NCBI RefSeq assembly: GCF_040545425.1 | Contig: NZ_JBEPLW010000010.1 | DNA from: Bhargavaea ullalensis | Lineage (GTDB): Bacteria > Bacillota > Bacilli > Bacillales_A > Planococcaceae | DNA length: 64,000 nucleotides | Strand: one strand, 5' to 3' | Part shown: piece after piece, positions 16,909-25,578 of the stretch | Layout of the letters: each line of letters starts with the position of its first letter | How positions within the stretch are numbered: the first letter of the stretch is position 1 | Position numbers and translations under genes: made by a program | The notes under the pieces: model-generated | The model's database searches: none | Told to the model about the DNA's origin: nothing | The model's input: the letters and a program-made list of their open reading frames with translations, nothing else

Positions 16909-18648
16909 ATGAAACGCAAGTCCATGTTCTGGCTGTTTGCGATGATCCTTGTCCTGTCCGCTTTCCTCGCAGCTTGCGGCGGCGACAAGAACGAGTCGTC
17001 CGGCGACAAGACGAACGACGGCGACAAAGACAGCGGCAAGGCGACCGAGGAAGACGCCGGTCCACAGCAGGGCGGCACGCTCACCTATGCGCTTGACGCC
17101 GTACCTGAAGGTCTTTACAGCTATGCTTTCTACGGCATTGCCACGGATGCGGAAATCATCAGCTTCTTCGATGAGAGCCTCATCAAGTACGACGAAAACC
17201 TCGAGCCGATCCCGAACATCGCAGAATGGGAAACGGACGACAACCAGCACTTCACGTTCAAGTTCAAAGAAGGCGTCAAGTGGCACAACGGGGAAGAACT
17301 CACGGTCAATGACTGGGTATTCGCCCTCGAAACGCTCGCTGACCCTGACTACGACGGTTCCCGCTACACAAACGTCCAGGACATCGAAGGTGCTCCTGAA
17401 TACCGCGAAGGCAAGGCAGACAGCATCTCCGGCCTGAAAGTCGTGGATGACTACACGATCGAAGTCACATTCGACAAGCCGCGCCTGAACAACCTGACGA
17501 ACATCTGGTCTTACCCAATGCCTGAAAAAGCTTACGAAGGCATCGAAGTCAAAGACATGTCTTCTTCCGACATCGTCCGCAAGAACCCGATCGGCGTAGG
17601 TCCGTTCAAAGTTGAGAAAATCGTCCCTGGCGAATCCGTGGAACTCGTGAAAAACGAAGACTACTGGAACGGTGACGTCAACCTCGACAAAGTCATCATC
17701 CGCATCATCGACAACTCGGCAACAGTCGGCGCGCTCCAAAACGGCGACATCGACATGATCGCCATCCAGCCGGTTTCCGGCCCTGAAGTTGAAAAGCTCG
17801 ACAATGTAGAAATCGTCACGGCTCCTGGCCTGTCTTACTACTATGTCGGCTTCAAACTCGGCAAGTTCGACAATGCACAGCGCAAAATCGTTGAAGAAAA
17901 TCCGAAGTATGCAGACCTTAAACTCCGCCAGGCAATGGCTCATGCCATCAACCGCCAAGAGTGGATCGACGCATTCTTCTTCGGCTACGGCGAGCCGGTC
18001 AACAAGCCGGTTCCATCCGCACACTGGATCGCAGCCGATGACAGCGAAGTGGAAGTTTACGATTACGACCCTGAAAAAGCGAAGGAGCTTCTTGACGAAG
18101 CCGGCTACAAAGACGTGGACGGCGATGGCTTCCGTGAAGATCCGAACGGCGAGAAATTCGAAGTGAAGTTCTCCCACTATGCAACAGGCAACCCGACATT
18201 CGAATCCCGTGCAAAAGCAATCACCCAGTACTGGGAAGAAGTCGGCCTCAAAGCAAGTGTTGAAATGGTCGAAGTCAACCTCTACTACGACATGGTCGAA
18301 AAAGATGACGCTTCGATTGAAACATTCTTCGGCGGCTGGAGCACAGGCACTGACCCTGACCCATCCGGTCTCTGGAAAGCAGACGAAATCTGGAACTACC
18401 CGCGCTACAACAATCCTGAAGCGGACGCCCTCCTCGACAAAGCTCTGAGCGTTGAAGAAGTCGGCGACGACAAGGACAAGCGCAAGCAGATCTATGCTGA
18501 ATGGCAGAAGAAGGTCACTGAAGACGTGCCGATGATCTTCATCGCTGAACTTGATGAAATCATGGCAGTATCCGACAAGGTCGGCGGCTTTGAAATGGAC
18601 GTATCGGGTACGAACAACCCGGCAGAATGGTACGTCCAAGGCAAATGA
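16909..18648 (+). CDS. appA: Oligopeptide-binding lipoprotein (AppA/OppA-like)
   Basis: A lipoprotein signal ends in FLAAC, so Cys23 is lipidated and the mature protein is anchored outside the membrane. After an acidic, Lys/Asp-rich linker (about 25-55) comes the SBP family 5 fold with GGTLTYALDAVPEGL and the KFKEGVKWHNGEELTVNDWVF-type signature. At 579 residues it is a normal peptide receptor. It is the middle gene of the operon, preceded by a GGGGGG ribosome site and followed by a hairpin that probably makes it the most abundant product. Confidence 0.93.
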   Translation: MKRKSMFWLFAMILVLSAFLAACGGDKNESSGDKTNDGDKDSGKATEEDAGPQQGGTLTYALDAVPEGLYSYAFYGIATDAEIISFFDESLIKYDENLEPIPNIAEWETDDNQHFTFKFKEGVKWHNGEELTVNDWVFALETLADPDYDGSRYTNVQDIEGAPEYREGKADSISGLKVVDDYTIEVTFDKPRLNNLTNIWSYPMPEKAYEGIEVKDMSSSDIVRKNPIGVGPFKVEKIVPGESVELVKNEDYWNGDVNLDKVIIRIIDNSATVGALQNGDIDMIAIQPVSGPEVEKLDNVEIVTAPGLSYYYVGFKLGKFDNAQRKIVEENPKYADLKLRQAMAHAINRQEWIDAFFFGYGEPVNKPVPSAHWIAADDSEVEVYDYDPEKAKELLDEAGYKDVDGDGFREDPNGEKFEVKFSHYATGNPTFESRAKAITQYWEEVGLKASVEMVEVNLYYDMVEKDDASIETFFGGWSTGTDPDPSGLWKADEIWNYPRYNNPEADALLDKALSVEEVGDDKDKRKQIYAEWQKKVTEDVPMIFIAELDEIMAVSDKVGGFEMDVSGTNNPAEWYVQGK

Positions 18649-18675
18649 TCTGACGGATCACTCTGAAGGACCTGT

Positions 18676-18712
18676 CAGCGGCGGGCGGGATGCCCGCCTG
18701 CCGCTGATTTTT
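18676..18712 (+). terminator. Intra-operon hairpin after the binding-protein gene
   Basis: CAGCGGCGGGCGGG and the matching CCGCCTGCCGCTG form a strong stem followed by ATTTTTT. Partial termination here would give more binding protein than permease. Confidence 0.85.
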
Positions 18713-18736
18713 TATTGATTGATTGATGCTCTTAAC

Positions 18737-18775
18737 CACGGTAAGGAGTATTTGGATAAAATAACTCTTACCGTG
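18737..18775. promoter_or_regulatory. Inverted repeat between appA and appB
   Basis: CACGGTAAG at 18737-18745 is matched by CTTACCGTG at 18767-18775, with further imperfect pairing (AGTATTT against AAATAACT) inside. There is no T tract. It could be an operator or an mRNA processing or stabilising hairpin just upstream of the permease genes. Confidence 0.6.
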
Positions 18776-18821
18776 TTTGAGAGCGGCAGCACAGAGAGAC
18801 AGATGATAAGGAGAGTACCGT

Positions 18822-19787
18822 ATGGTTAAATATGTATTGCGCCGACTGCTTGGAATGATCCCGATGCTATTTCTCGTATCGGTTGTCGTTTTCTTCCTTG
18901 CGAAGGCGATGCCGGGGGATTCGCTCAGCGGCGAGATCGACCCGCTCAACACCAACCCTGAATATATTGCGGAAATGCGCGAAAAGCTCGGCTACAACGA
19001 TCCGATTCCGAAACAATACCTGTCTTGGGTGACCGGATTCGTCCAAGGGGACTTCGGAAAGTCAACACGGTACAAAATGCCGGTATCCGACTTGATCATG
19101 GAGAAGATTCCGAACACCGTGTTCCTGGCGCTGACGGCACTCCTCATTACATATGTGCTGGCGTTTGCGATGGGCATGTATTCAGGCAGGAAGCCGTATA
19201 CGCTCGGGGATAACCTGATTGCCGGGTTCAACTATACCGGTCTTGCCATCCCGTCATTTGTCGCCGGTGTGTTCGCCATTTACTTTTTCGCATTCAAGCT
19301 TCACTGGTTCCCGTTCGCCGGTTCGGTGGACATCGAAGTCCAAAACGGGACGATCGATTACTGGATGAGCCGGATCCACCATGTCATGCTGCCGGCCTTC
19401 ATCCTGGGGCTGTTCAGCACGGCGTCCTATACACAATTTCTCAGGAATGACCTGATCGAGAACTCGAGGAAGGACTTTGTCCGCACAGCACGGGCAAAAG
19501 GGACGCCGATCGGCAAGATCTACAACGTCCACATTCTCCGCAACTCAATCATTCCGCTCGTCACGTTCCTCGGCTTTGACATTGCCGGGCTTATGAGCGG
19601 CGCAGTCATCACCGAGAAGATTTTCTCGTATCCGGGCATCGGCCTGCTGTTCCTTGATTCCGTCAACAACCGGGATTACCCGACGGTGATGGCCATCACG
19701 ATGATGCTGTCGGCACTCGTGCTCGTCGGGAACCTCATCGCAGATATTCTTTACGGAGTCGTGGATCCGCGGATCCGCTTAGGTTAA
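18822..19787 (+). CDS. appB: Oligopeptide ABC transporter permease (AppB/OppB-like)
   Basis: The protein has six predicted helices and the permease EAA loop ARAKGTPIGKIYNVHILRNS that docks on the ATPases. The N-terminal YVLRRLLGMIPMLF is typical of OppB/DppB. With AppC it forms the membrane channel. It follows the hairpin and inverted repeat, and the appC start is 15 bases beyond its stop. Confidence 0.92.
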   Translation: MVKYVLRRLLGMIPMLFLVSVVVFFLAKAMPGDSLSGEIDPLNTNPEYIAEMREKLGYNDPIPKQYLSWVTGFVQGDFGKSTRYKMPVSDLIMEKIPNTVFLALTALLITYVLAFAMGMYSGRKPYTLGDNLIAGFNYTGLAIPSFVAGVFAIYFFAFKLHWFPFAGSVDIEVQNGTIDYWMSRIHHVMLPAFILGLFSTASYTQFLRNDLIENSRKDFVRTARAKGTPIGKIYNVHILRNSIIPLVTFLGFDIAGLMSGAVITEKIFSYPGIGLLFLDSVNNRDYPTVMAITMMLSALVLVGNLIADILYGVVDPRIRLG

Positions 19788-19802
19788 GGGGGAAGACACA
19801 TC

Positions 19803-20720
19803 ATGACAACCAATGCAGCAACCGGGCCGGTGAAAGAGCCGGATAAAAGTCTCTCTCCGTGGGCAATCGCCAGACGGAAGTTCATCAAAAATAAGCTGGC
19901 GATGATCAGCACTGTATTTCTGTTCATCGTCATCATCTTGTCGCTTCTTGCACCGACATTGGCGCCGCATCTCTCGCCGATTCCGGATGTGACGAAAGTC
20001 AACATCAGCAAAATGAACATCGCGCCAAACGGTGATCATCTGCTCGGCACGGACAAGAGCGGCCGGGATGTCCTGACCCGCCTCCTTTACGGCGGACGCA
20101 TCTCGCTGCTCGTGGGTGCCAGTGCCACGGCGCTCGTCATCTTCATCGGCACGCTCGTCGGATCGATCGCCGGATTCTTCGGCGGCGCTGTCGACAGCAT
20201 GCTCATGCGCTTCACGGACTTTGTCCTGAACTTTCCGTTCCTCGTGTTCGTCATCGTCCTCAACACGATTTTGTTCGGGATCATTGATGGACTCTGGGTA
20301 CTGATCGGGGTCATCGGTTTCCTCAGCTGGGGCGGCGTCGCGCGGATCGTCCGGTCGAAAGTGCTCGCGGAAAAAGAGAACGAATATGTACTTGCCGCCA
20401 TTTCGATCGGCTGCTCGCCGGCGAAAGTCATCGTCAAGCACCTGCTTCCGAACGTCATGTCGACGATCATTGTCCAGGCGACGCTCCTGTTTGCCAGCCT
20501 CATCATCGCCGAATCGGGGCTGTCCTACCTCGGTTTCGGGGTTCCTCAGGAAATCCCGAGCTGGGGCAACATGCTCGCCTACGCCAACGAACCGGACGTC
20601 CTCCAGGGCAAGCCTTGGATGTGGATGCCGCCGGCGCTGGCCATCACCTTCACCATCTTGTCGATCAACTTCATCGGCGAAGGCCTCAAAGACGCCCTCA
20701 ACCCGAAATCATTAAGGTAA
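19803..20720 (+). CDS. appC: Oligopeptide ABC transporter permease (AppC/OppC-like)
   Basis: This is the second permease, with an N-terminal cytoplasmic leader, the OppC-N segment (FIKNKLAMISTVFLF), the periplasm-side GTDKSGRDVLTRLLYG motif and EAA loop AAISIGCSPAKVIVKHLLPN. It is the last gene of the operon. No terminator follows directly; the transcript would run through about 920 bases of repeats before the strong hairpin at 21641. Confidence 0.92.
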   Translation: MTTNAATGPVKEPDKSLSPWAIARRKFIKNKLAMISTVFLFIVIILSLLAPTLAPHLSPIPDVTKVNISKMNIAPNGDHLLGTDKSGRDVLTRLLYGGRISLLVGASATALVIFIGTLVGSIAGFFGGAVDSMLMRFTDFVLNFPFLVFVIVLNTILFGIIDGLWVLIGVIGFLSWGGVARIVRSKVLAEKENEYVLAAISIGCSPAKVIVKHLLPNVMSTIIVQATLLFASLIIAESGLSYLGFGVPQEIPSWGNMLAYANEPDVLQGKPWMWMPPALAITFTILSINFIGEGLKDALNPKSLR

Positions 20721-20724
20721 CCAG

Positions 20725-21307
20725 AAAAGTGGAGGGCGGCGTTTAGGGGCGACAGGCATAAGGCAGGACGCAGAGCGTATCTTGGTCCGCGGCGCGGCAT
20801 GGCTAATGACCCCGAGCCCCTGCCGCCCGGAGCTGGACAAAAGAAAAGCGGAGGGCGGCGTTTAGGGGCGACAGGCATAAGGCAGGACGCAGAGCGGATC
20901 TTGACCCGCGGCGCGGCATGACTTATGACCCCGAGCCCCTGCCGCCCGGAGCTGGACAAAAGAAAAGCGGAGCGGGCCGATTAGACCTGAACGCATAAGA
21001 CGGGCGACGGCGCGAGGCCTGCCTCGCAGAGTCGGCTGGCTTATGACCGAAGGTCTGGCCCGCGTAGCTGGATAAAGAAAAGCGGAGCGGGCCGATTAGA
21101 CCTGAAAGCATAAGACGGGCGACGGCGCGAGGCCTGCCTCGCAGAGTCGGCTGGCTTATGACCGAAGGTCTGGCCCGCGTAGCTGGATAAAGAAAAGCGG
21201 AGCGGGCCGATTAGACCTGAAAGCATAAGACGGGCGACGGCGCGAGGCCTGCCTCGCAGAGTCGGCTGGCTTATGACCGAAGGTCTGGCCCGCGTAGCTG
21301 GACAAAG
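20725..21307. repeat. Five tandem ~115-119 bp palindromic elements, two subtypes
   Basis: Copies start at 20725, 20844 (119-bp subtype I) and 20963, 21078, 21193 (115-bp subtype II). Each begins AAAAGYGGAG and ends near AGCTGGAYAAA. Nested complementary segments are visible: in subtype I GGGCGGC/GCCGCCC and AGGGGC/GCCCCT; in subtype II GCGGGCC/GGCCCGC and AGACCT/AGGTCT. Both share CATAAG/CTTATG, with CTAATG in the first copy only. Paired differences between subtypes indicate selection for folding. Similar AAAAGCGG...AGCTGGA elements are scattered in other Bacillaceae genomes as far as I recall; I cannot assign a name. Confidence 0.9.
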
Positions 21308-21323
21308 AAAAGCAGAGCGGACA

Positions 21324-21623
21324 GCTCTAAGTGCGAAACACCCGCTCTAAGTGCGAATCTCTCGCTCTAAGTGCGAATCTCTCGCTCTAAGTGCGAAATG
21401 CCCGCTCTAAGTGCGAATCTCTCGCTCTAAGTGCGAAACACCCGCTCTAAGTGCGAATTTCTCGCTCTAAGTGCGAAACGCTCACTCTAAGTGCGAATCT
21501 CTCGCTCTAAGTGCGAAATGCCCGCTCTAAGTGCGAACCGCCCGGTCTAAGTGCGAATCTCTCACTCTAAGTGCGAACCGCTCGCTCTAAGTGTGAATCT
21601 CTCGCCCAAAATGCGAAACTCGA
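21324..21623 (+). repeat. Family C 20-bp tandem array (15 units)
   Basis: Fourteen units of CTCTAAGTGCGAA-type core (phase G-CTCTAAGTGCGAA plus 6 variable bases) run with an exact 20-bp period from 21324, and a fifteenth, decayed unit (GCCCAAAATGCGAA) ends at 21623. Tails are drawn from a small set such as TCTCTC, ACACCC and ATGCCC. The array sits between a fragment that begins like a sixth palindromic element (21308) and a fragment that ends like one (AAGCTGGATCAAAG, 21627-21640). Confidence 0.95.
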
Positions 21624-21640
21624 ACGAAGCTGGATCAAAG

Positions 21641-21680
21641 AAAAGCGGGACCCTTTGTGAATAAGGGTCCCGCTTTTTTT
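21641..21680 (+). terminator. Strong terminator at the end of the repeat region
   Basis: AAAAGCGGGACCCTT pairs with AAGGGTCCCGCTTTT across a short loop, followed by a T tract. It would end the app transcript that passes through the repeats. Confidence 0.92.
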
Positions 21681-21718
21681 ATATGTTGTACAAACCAACC
21701 GACGGAAGGGACCCGGTG

Positions 21719-21943
21719 ATGAACCGAATTTTCCTTTTTTTGTTTTCCTACGGACTTTGCGTGATCACGATGTCTCATCTGGTCCTGTTCCTGAATTACC
21801 GGGCGCTGGGCCATTCGTGGGAGAGCGTGTTCCGATATATCGTGTCGACGCTGGATTTCAAGATCATGGTGGTGGCGCTGGCGGTGCTGCTCCTTACCGT
21901 CTCCGGCCGAGCCCCATTGCGGCTTCCATCCGGGAAAGAGTAG
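21719..21943 (+). CDS. Small membrane protein of unknown function
   Basis: The 74-residue chain has two hydrophobic segments (IFLFLFSYGLCVITMSHLVLF and FKIMVVALAVLLLTV) with a short polar loop. Similar two-helix proteins adjoin trpS in other Bacillaceae as far as I recall, but I cannot name a family. The start is ATG 21719. Its last 50 bases overlap the 3' end of convergent trpS, so the C-terminal residues (GRAPLRLPSGKE) are encoded antisense to the trpS end. Confidence 0.55.
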   Translation: MNRIFLFLFSYGLCVITMSHLVLFLNYRALGHSWESVFRYIVSTLDFKIMVVALAVLLLTVSGRAPLRLPSGKE

Positions 21944-22880
21944 CCGATGCGATGGCGCCCGCTTTTTCCGCGCCTTCATCCAGGATGCGGTCCAGCTTTT
22001 CGGAATGAAGCAATTCGCGGTAGCGTTCCTGGATCGGGGCGAGGTGGTCGATCACCGCTTTGGCCACACCGGCTTTGAAGTCGCCGTAGCCGCTGCCTTC
22101 ATATTTCCGGACAAGCTCTTCCACCGGAATCCCGGAAAGAGAAGCTTCAATGTTGAGGAGGTTGGAAACGCCCGGCTTGTTCTGCTCGTCGTAGGAAACG
22201 ATTCCTTCCGAGTCGGTGACTGCGCTCTTGATCTTCTTTTCGATCTGCTTCGGTTCGTCCAGCAGCGTGATGACCGCTTTTTTGTTTTCGTCGGATTTGC
22301 TCATCTTCTTCGTCGGTTCCTGAAGGGACTTGATGCGCGCGCCGTGCTGCGGCAGCCGGATGTCGGGAACCGTCAGCGTCTGACCGTATCGTTTGTTGAA
22401 GCGCTCCGCCAGGTCTCTCGTCAGCTCGACGTGCTGCTTCTGATCATCGCCGACCGGCACGATATCCGTGTCGTAGAGGAGGATGTCGGCGGCCATGAGC
22501 GGAGGGTAGGTGAGGAGCCCCGATGAAACCGCTTCGCGGCCGTCGGACTTGTCCTTGAACTGGGTCATCCGCTCGAGCTCGCCGATGTAGGAAATGCACT
22601 GCATGATCCAGCCCGCCTGCGCATGTGCCGGAACTTCCGACTGGATGAACAGCGTCGCCTTGTCGGGATCGATGCCGACCGCGATGTAAGTGGCCGCAAG
22701 CGCCCGGATGGCTTCCTTCAGCTTGTCAGGGTCCTGCGGCATCGTGATCGCGTGCTCGTCAACGATGCAGAACACGCAGTCATATTCGTTCTGGAGTTCC
22801 GTAAACTGTCGGAATGCCCCGATGTAGTTGCCGAGGGTCACCGTACCTGTCGGCTGCACACCCGAGAAAATTCTCTTCAT
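21894..22880 (-). CDS. trpS: Tryptophan-tRNA ligase
   Basis: The enzyme charges tRNA-Trp. The class I signatures are clear: TLGNYIG (15-21) replaces HIGH and KMSKS lies at 192-196. Length (328) fits bacterial TrpRS. It is preceded by a tryptophan-specific T-box leader, so expression rises when uncharged tRNA-Trp accumulates. Its position between app and spx is as in B. subtilis. Confidence 0.97.
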   Translation of the reverse strand: MKRIFSGVQPTGTVTLGNYIGAFRQFTELQNEYDCVFCIVDEHAITMPQDPDKLKEAIRALAATYIAVGIDPDKATLFIQSEVPAHAQAGWIMQCISYIGELERMTQFKDKSDGREAVSSGLLTYPPLMAADILLYDTDIVPVGDDQKQHVELTRDLAERFNKRYGQTLTVPDIRLPQHGARIKSLQEPTKKMSKSDENKKAVITLLDEPKQIEKKIKSAVTDSEGIVSYDEQNKPGVSNLLNIEASLSGIPVEELVRKYEGSGYGDFKAGVAKAVIDHLAPIQERYRELLHSEKLDRILDEGAEKAGAIASATLSRMEAAMGLGRRR

Positions 22881-22899
22881 CTGAAAAACCTCCTGAAAA

Positions 22900-23153
22900 T
22901 AAAAAAATCACCAGCCATCCCATCGAAATTGGGACGGATGATGTGTCATCAACCGCGGTACCACCCGCATTGCCTGAAAAAAGGCCGCTTGAACCCGTAA
23001 CGCGGGCGGACGGGGCCGGCTACTCGAAATTTCACCGGCCCTGCTTTGGAGCCCATTCGGCGGAGGGGCCGGCCTGTTCTCACCGGCCACAGGCTCTCTG
23101 GGCGGCTGCCCTCCGCTTACTCTTCTCCATCTTCGCATTTGGTCAACTGATTT
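22900..23153 (-). promoter_or_regulatory. T-box riboswitch, tryptophan specific
   Basis: On the minus strand the T-box sequence GGGTGGTACCGCGG (22953-22966) is intact. Further upstream the stem I region shows the GGTGAGAA motif and the specifier loop GAATGGGCTCC, with the TGG codon at 23055-23053. A hairpin followed by a seven-T tract (about 22908-22945) is the regulated terminator, just before trpS. Uncharged tRNA-Trp is expected to favour the antiterminator. Confidence 0.95.
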
Positions 23154-23159
23154 CCTTCT

Positions 23160-23188
23160 ATTATATAGCGGAGTTCCAAATGCCGCAA
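23160..23188 (-). promoter_or_regulatory. trpS promoter
   Basis: On the minus strand a perfect TATAAT (23165-23160) lies 17 bases after TTGCGG (23188-23183). The start would fall near 23153, giving a leader of about 270 bases. Confidence 0.7.
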
Positions 23189-23275
23189 CTGTCGACTGAA
23201 TGTTTCCTGAAATCCTTTCTTCATAAACCGGGAACTGGTAGAATGAAGGCACCGACAAACAGGGGGGTGCCCGAT

Positions 23276-24475
23276 ATGAAGATGAAGTGGATGGCTGCCG
23301 CCGTTCTTGCCGCCGGCCTGGCAATGCCGGCCGCCGCATCGGCAGAAATGGAGCGTCCGGCGGATTTTGAAGGGATCAGCTACGGGTTCGAGGATTTTGA
23401 CCGCGGCTTGATCTCTTCGTCGAAATTGTTCACATATGATTCCGGACTGACATTCGAGTATCCGGATGCAGTGAGGGGAATTTACCTGACCGGACACTCG
23501 GCGGGCGGCGCCAAGTTCGAGCAGCTGGTGGACCTGGTGGACAAAACGGACTTGAATGCGATGGTCGTCGACATCAAAGATGACTTCGGCTACATGACCT
23601 ATGAGCCCGCACCGGATTCCCCGCTTGCCGAAATGGGAATCGGGCAGCCGTACATAAAAGATCCGAGGGCCATGCTGGAGCGGCTCGAAGAAAAGAAAAT
23701 CTATCCGATCGCCCGTATTGTCGTCTTCAAGGATACAGTACTTGCCGAGAAGCGGCCCGAGCTTTCGTACACGGACGGCGGGAAGGTATGGAAAAACGGC
23801 CGTGGCGAGGCATTCGTCAGCCCGTTCCTAAAGGAAGTATGGGACCACAACGTTCAGATCGCCATCGAGGCGGCAAAGATGGGCTTCAAGGAAGTCCAGT
23901 TCGACTATGTCCGCTTCCCGGAAGGATTTGAAAAACGGGCAGACACACTCGGCTACACATTCGGGGAATATGAAAACTCGGAGCTAGATCCCGTCCAGCG
24001 CCGCGTTCAGGCCGTAACCGACTTCGTGGCTTACGCGAAAGAACAGCTGGAGCCGTACGGGGTGGACGTGTCGGTGGACATCTTCGGATATTCGGCGACG
24101 CTCCCGGAAGCACCGGGCATCGGCCAGAACTTCTCCAAGATTTCCGAGAATGTGGATGTGATCTCGTCCATGATCTATCCGAGCCACTGGACTTCATACT
24201 TCGGCATCGCAAAGCCTGACCTCGAGCCGTATAAACTCGTGGCCGAGTATGCAAAAGTGGAAAATGAAAAGTTGGCTGAACTGAAAGATCCTCCGGTATC
24301 GCGGCCATGGCTGCAGGACTTCACGGCGTCGTGGCTCGGTTCCGGCAACTATCTCAAGTACGGCAAAGCTGAAGTGGAAGCACAGATCAAGGCGCTCAAT
24401 GATTCGGGCATCGATGAATTCCTGCTGTGGAATGCCGGCAACCGGTATACGGCAGGCGTGGACTACACGCCTTGA
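23276..24475 (+). CDS. Secreted putative glycoside hydrolase (DUF4015/GHL13-type)
   Basis: The protein has a Sec signal (MKMKWMAAAVLAAGLAMPAAASA, processed near residue 23) and a barrel domain beginning VRGIYLTGHSAGG. The family marks AMVVDIKDDFGYMTYE, FKEVQFDYVRFP and DVISSMIYPSHW are all present and include the acidic residues thought to form the active site. Such proteins are putative polysaccharide hydrolases of the cell envelope; substrate is unknown. ATG 23276 follows AGGGGGGT and is preferred over a longer frame that runs back into the trpS leader. Confidence 0.85.
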   Translation: MKMKWMAAAVLAAGLAMPAAASAEMERPADFEGISYGFEDFDRGLISSSKLFTYDSGLTFEYPDAVRGIYLTGHSAGGAKFEQLVDLVDKTDLNAMVVDIKDDFGYMTYEPAPDSPLAEMGIGQPYIKDPRAMLERLEEKKIYPIARIVVFKDTVLAEKRPELSYTDGGKVWKNGRGEAFVSPFLKEVWDHNVQIAIEAAKMGFKEVQFDYVRFPEGFEKRADTLGYTFGEYENSELDPVQRRVQAVTDFVAYAKEQLEPYGVDVSVDIFGYSATLPEAPGIGQNFSKISENVDVISSMIYPSHWTSYFGIAKPDLEPYKLVAEYAKVENEKLAELKDPPVSRPWLQDFTASWLGSGNYLKYGKAEVEAQIKALNDSGIDEFLLWNAGNRYTAGVDYTP

Positions 24476-24509
24476 ATCTAAAGGGTCCGGAATAACTGCT
24501 CCTGAAAAA

Positions 24510-24549
24510 GGCATGCTCGGAAATATTTTTCCGAAGCATGCTTTTTTTC
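24510..24549 (+). terminator. Terminator after the GH-like gene
   Basis: GGCATGCTCGGAAA and TTTCCGAAGCATGC form the stem, followed by seven Ts. Confidence 0.9.
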
Positions 24550-24936
24550 GTTTACCTGCTGGAGAAAAGGGAAATATAAAAAATAGAACGGAACTTATTG
24601 CCTGCATAAACGTACTAATAACTAAAGGAAGATGGAACGGCCGTGATTTTCAATCGGCATAGCTTAAATGAGAATGAACGATTGCCGTCATGCTGTGTCT
24701 ATCCATTTTGGACAAGCAGTATAACAGCAGTGCAGCCGGACAAGAATCGGCAATCCGCAAAATATCGCGAATTTGTGAAGGCTGCGGGTGATTGCAAAAG
24801 TTTTTCCCCAAACGTGTATCGTCTTGGTCAGAAATGGTGTATAATAAAATCATGCTGAACAACATTAGAATGATTTTAATCAGAAAGACCTAATAAGCGC
24901 TCCGACTTCCTACCCATTTGAAAGGACGTGTAGTGG
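24550..24936 (+). promoter_or_regulatory. AT-rich region upstream of spx
   Basis: No gene is seen in this 387-base stretch. A perfect TATAAT at 24840-24845 lacks a convincing -35 element (TATCGT at 17-base spacing). B. subtilis spx is controlled by several promoters and the PerR and YodB repressors; I do not see clear boxes for those here. The low GC content contrasts with the flanking genes. Confidence 0.45.
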
Positions 24937-25335
24937 ATGAGTGTCACCCTCTTTACATCGCCAAGCTGCACTTCTTGCCGCAAAGCGAAAGCATGGCTTG
25001 AAGAACATGAAATTCCATATACAGAACGGAACATCTTCTCCGAACCGCTCACGATTGACGAGATCAAACAGATTCTCCGCATGACCGAAGACGGGACGGA
25101 CGAAATTATCTCAACCCGTTCAAAGATTTTCCAGAAGCTGAACGTGGACCTGGAAAGCCTGCCGCTCCAAACGCTCTATGAGCTTATCCAGGAACATCCC
25201 GGCCTTCTGCGGCGTCCGATCATCCTCGATGACAAGCGACTTCAGGTCGGCTACAATGAAGATGAGATTCGCCGTTTCCTCCCGCGCAAAGTGAGGGCCT
25301 ACCAGCTTCTTGAAGCACAGCGGATGGTCAACTGA
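24937..25335 (+). CDS. spx: Global redox regulator Spx
   Basis: Spx binds the RNA polymerase alpha C-terminal domain and reprograms transcription on disulfide stress. The CxxC redox switch is at Cys11-Cys14 (SPSCTSCRKAK), and the ArsC-like fold with RRPIILDDKRLQVGYNEDEI is intact. Length is 132 residues. Spx level is set by ClpXP with adaptor YjbH, encoded at 29949-30752, and mecA follows directly, as in B. subtilis. Confidence 0.97.
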   Translation: MSVTLFTSPSCTSCRKAKAWLEEHEIPYTERNIFSEPLTIDEIKQILRMTEDGTDEIISTRSKIFQKLNVDLESLPLQTLYELIQEHPGLLRRPIILDDKRLQVGYNEDEIRRFLPRKVRAYQLLEAQRMVN

Positions 25336-25344
25336 GCATAGCGA

Positions 25345-25388
25345 CTGACTGACAGGAGAGTTCCGTGGAACCTGTCAGTCTTTTTGTT
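25345..25388 (+). terminator. Terminator after spx
   Basis: GACTGACAGG and CCTGTCAGTC pair around a 14-base loop, followed by TTTTTG. Confidence 0.9.
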
Positions 25389-25578
25389 TTTTTCCTTGCT
25401 TTCCGTTGGGCCGTCCCATACAATGCTTATACTACTACCTCTAAATCGGTCCAGCGGGACACGCCTTTCCACTCTTTGCCGGGCCGGCATATACTAAAGC
25501 AGGACACTTGCCAACGGCGGAACGTTTCTTGATCAGCACGGATTTGCGGAGATTACCGTCGGAAGGGAGAGGTGCAAC

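Noticed and set aside
16888..18639. 583-residue frame antisense to appA
   Set aside because: Lies wholly opposite a clear binding-protein gene and has no recognisable motif or ribosome site.
21324..21623. CRISPR array
   Set aside because: Variable parts are only about 6-7 bases and drawn from a few recurring strings; no cas genes are nearby.
22814..23275. Extended N-terminus for the GH-like protein
   Set aside because: It would overlap the trpS start and T-box leader; a signal peptide and ribosome site mark 23276.
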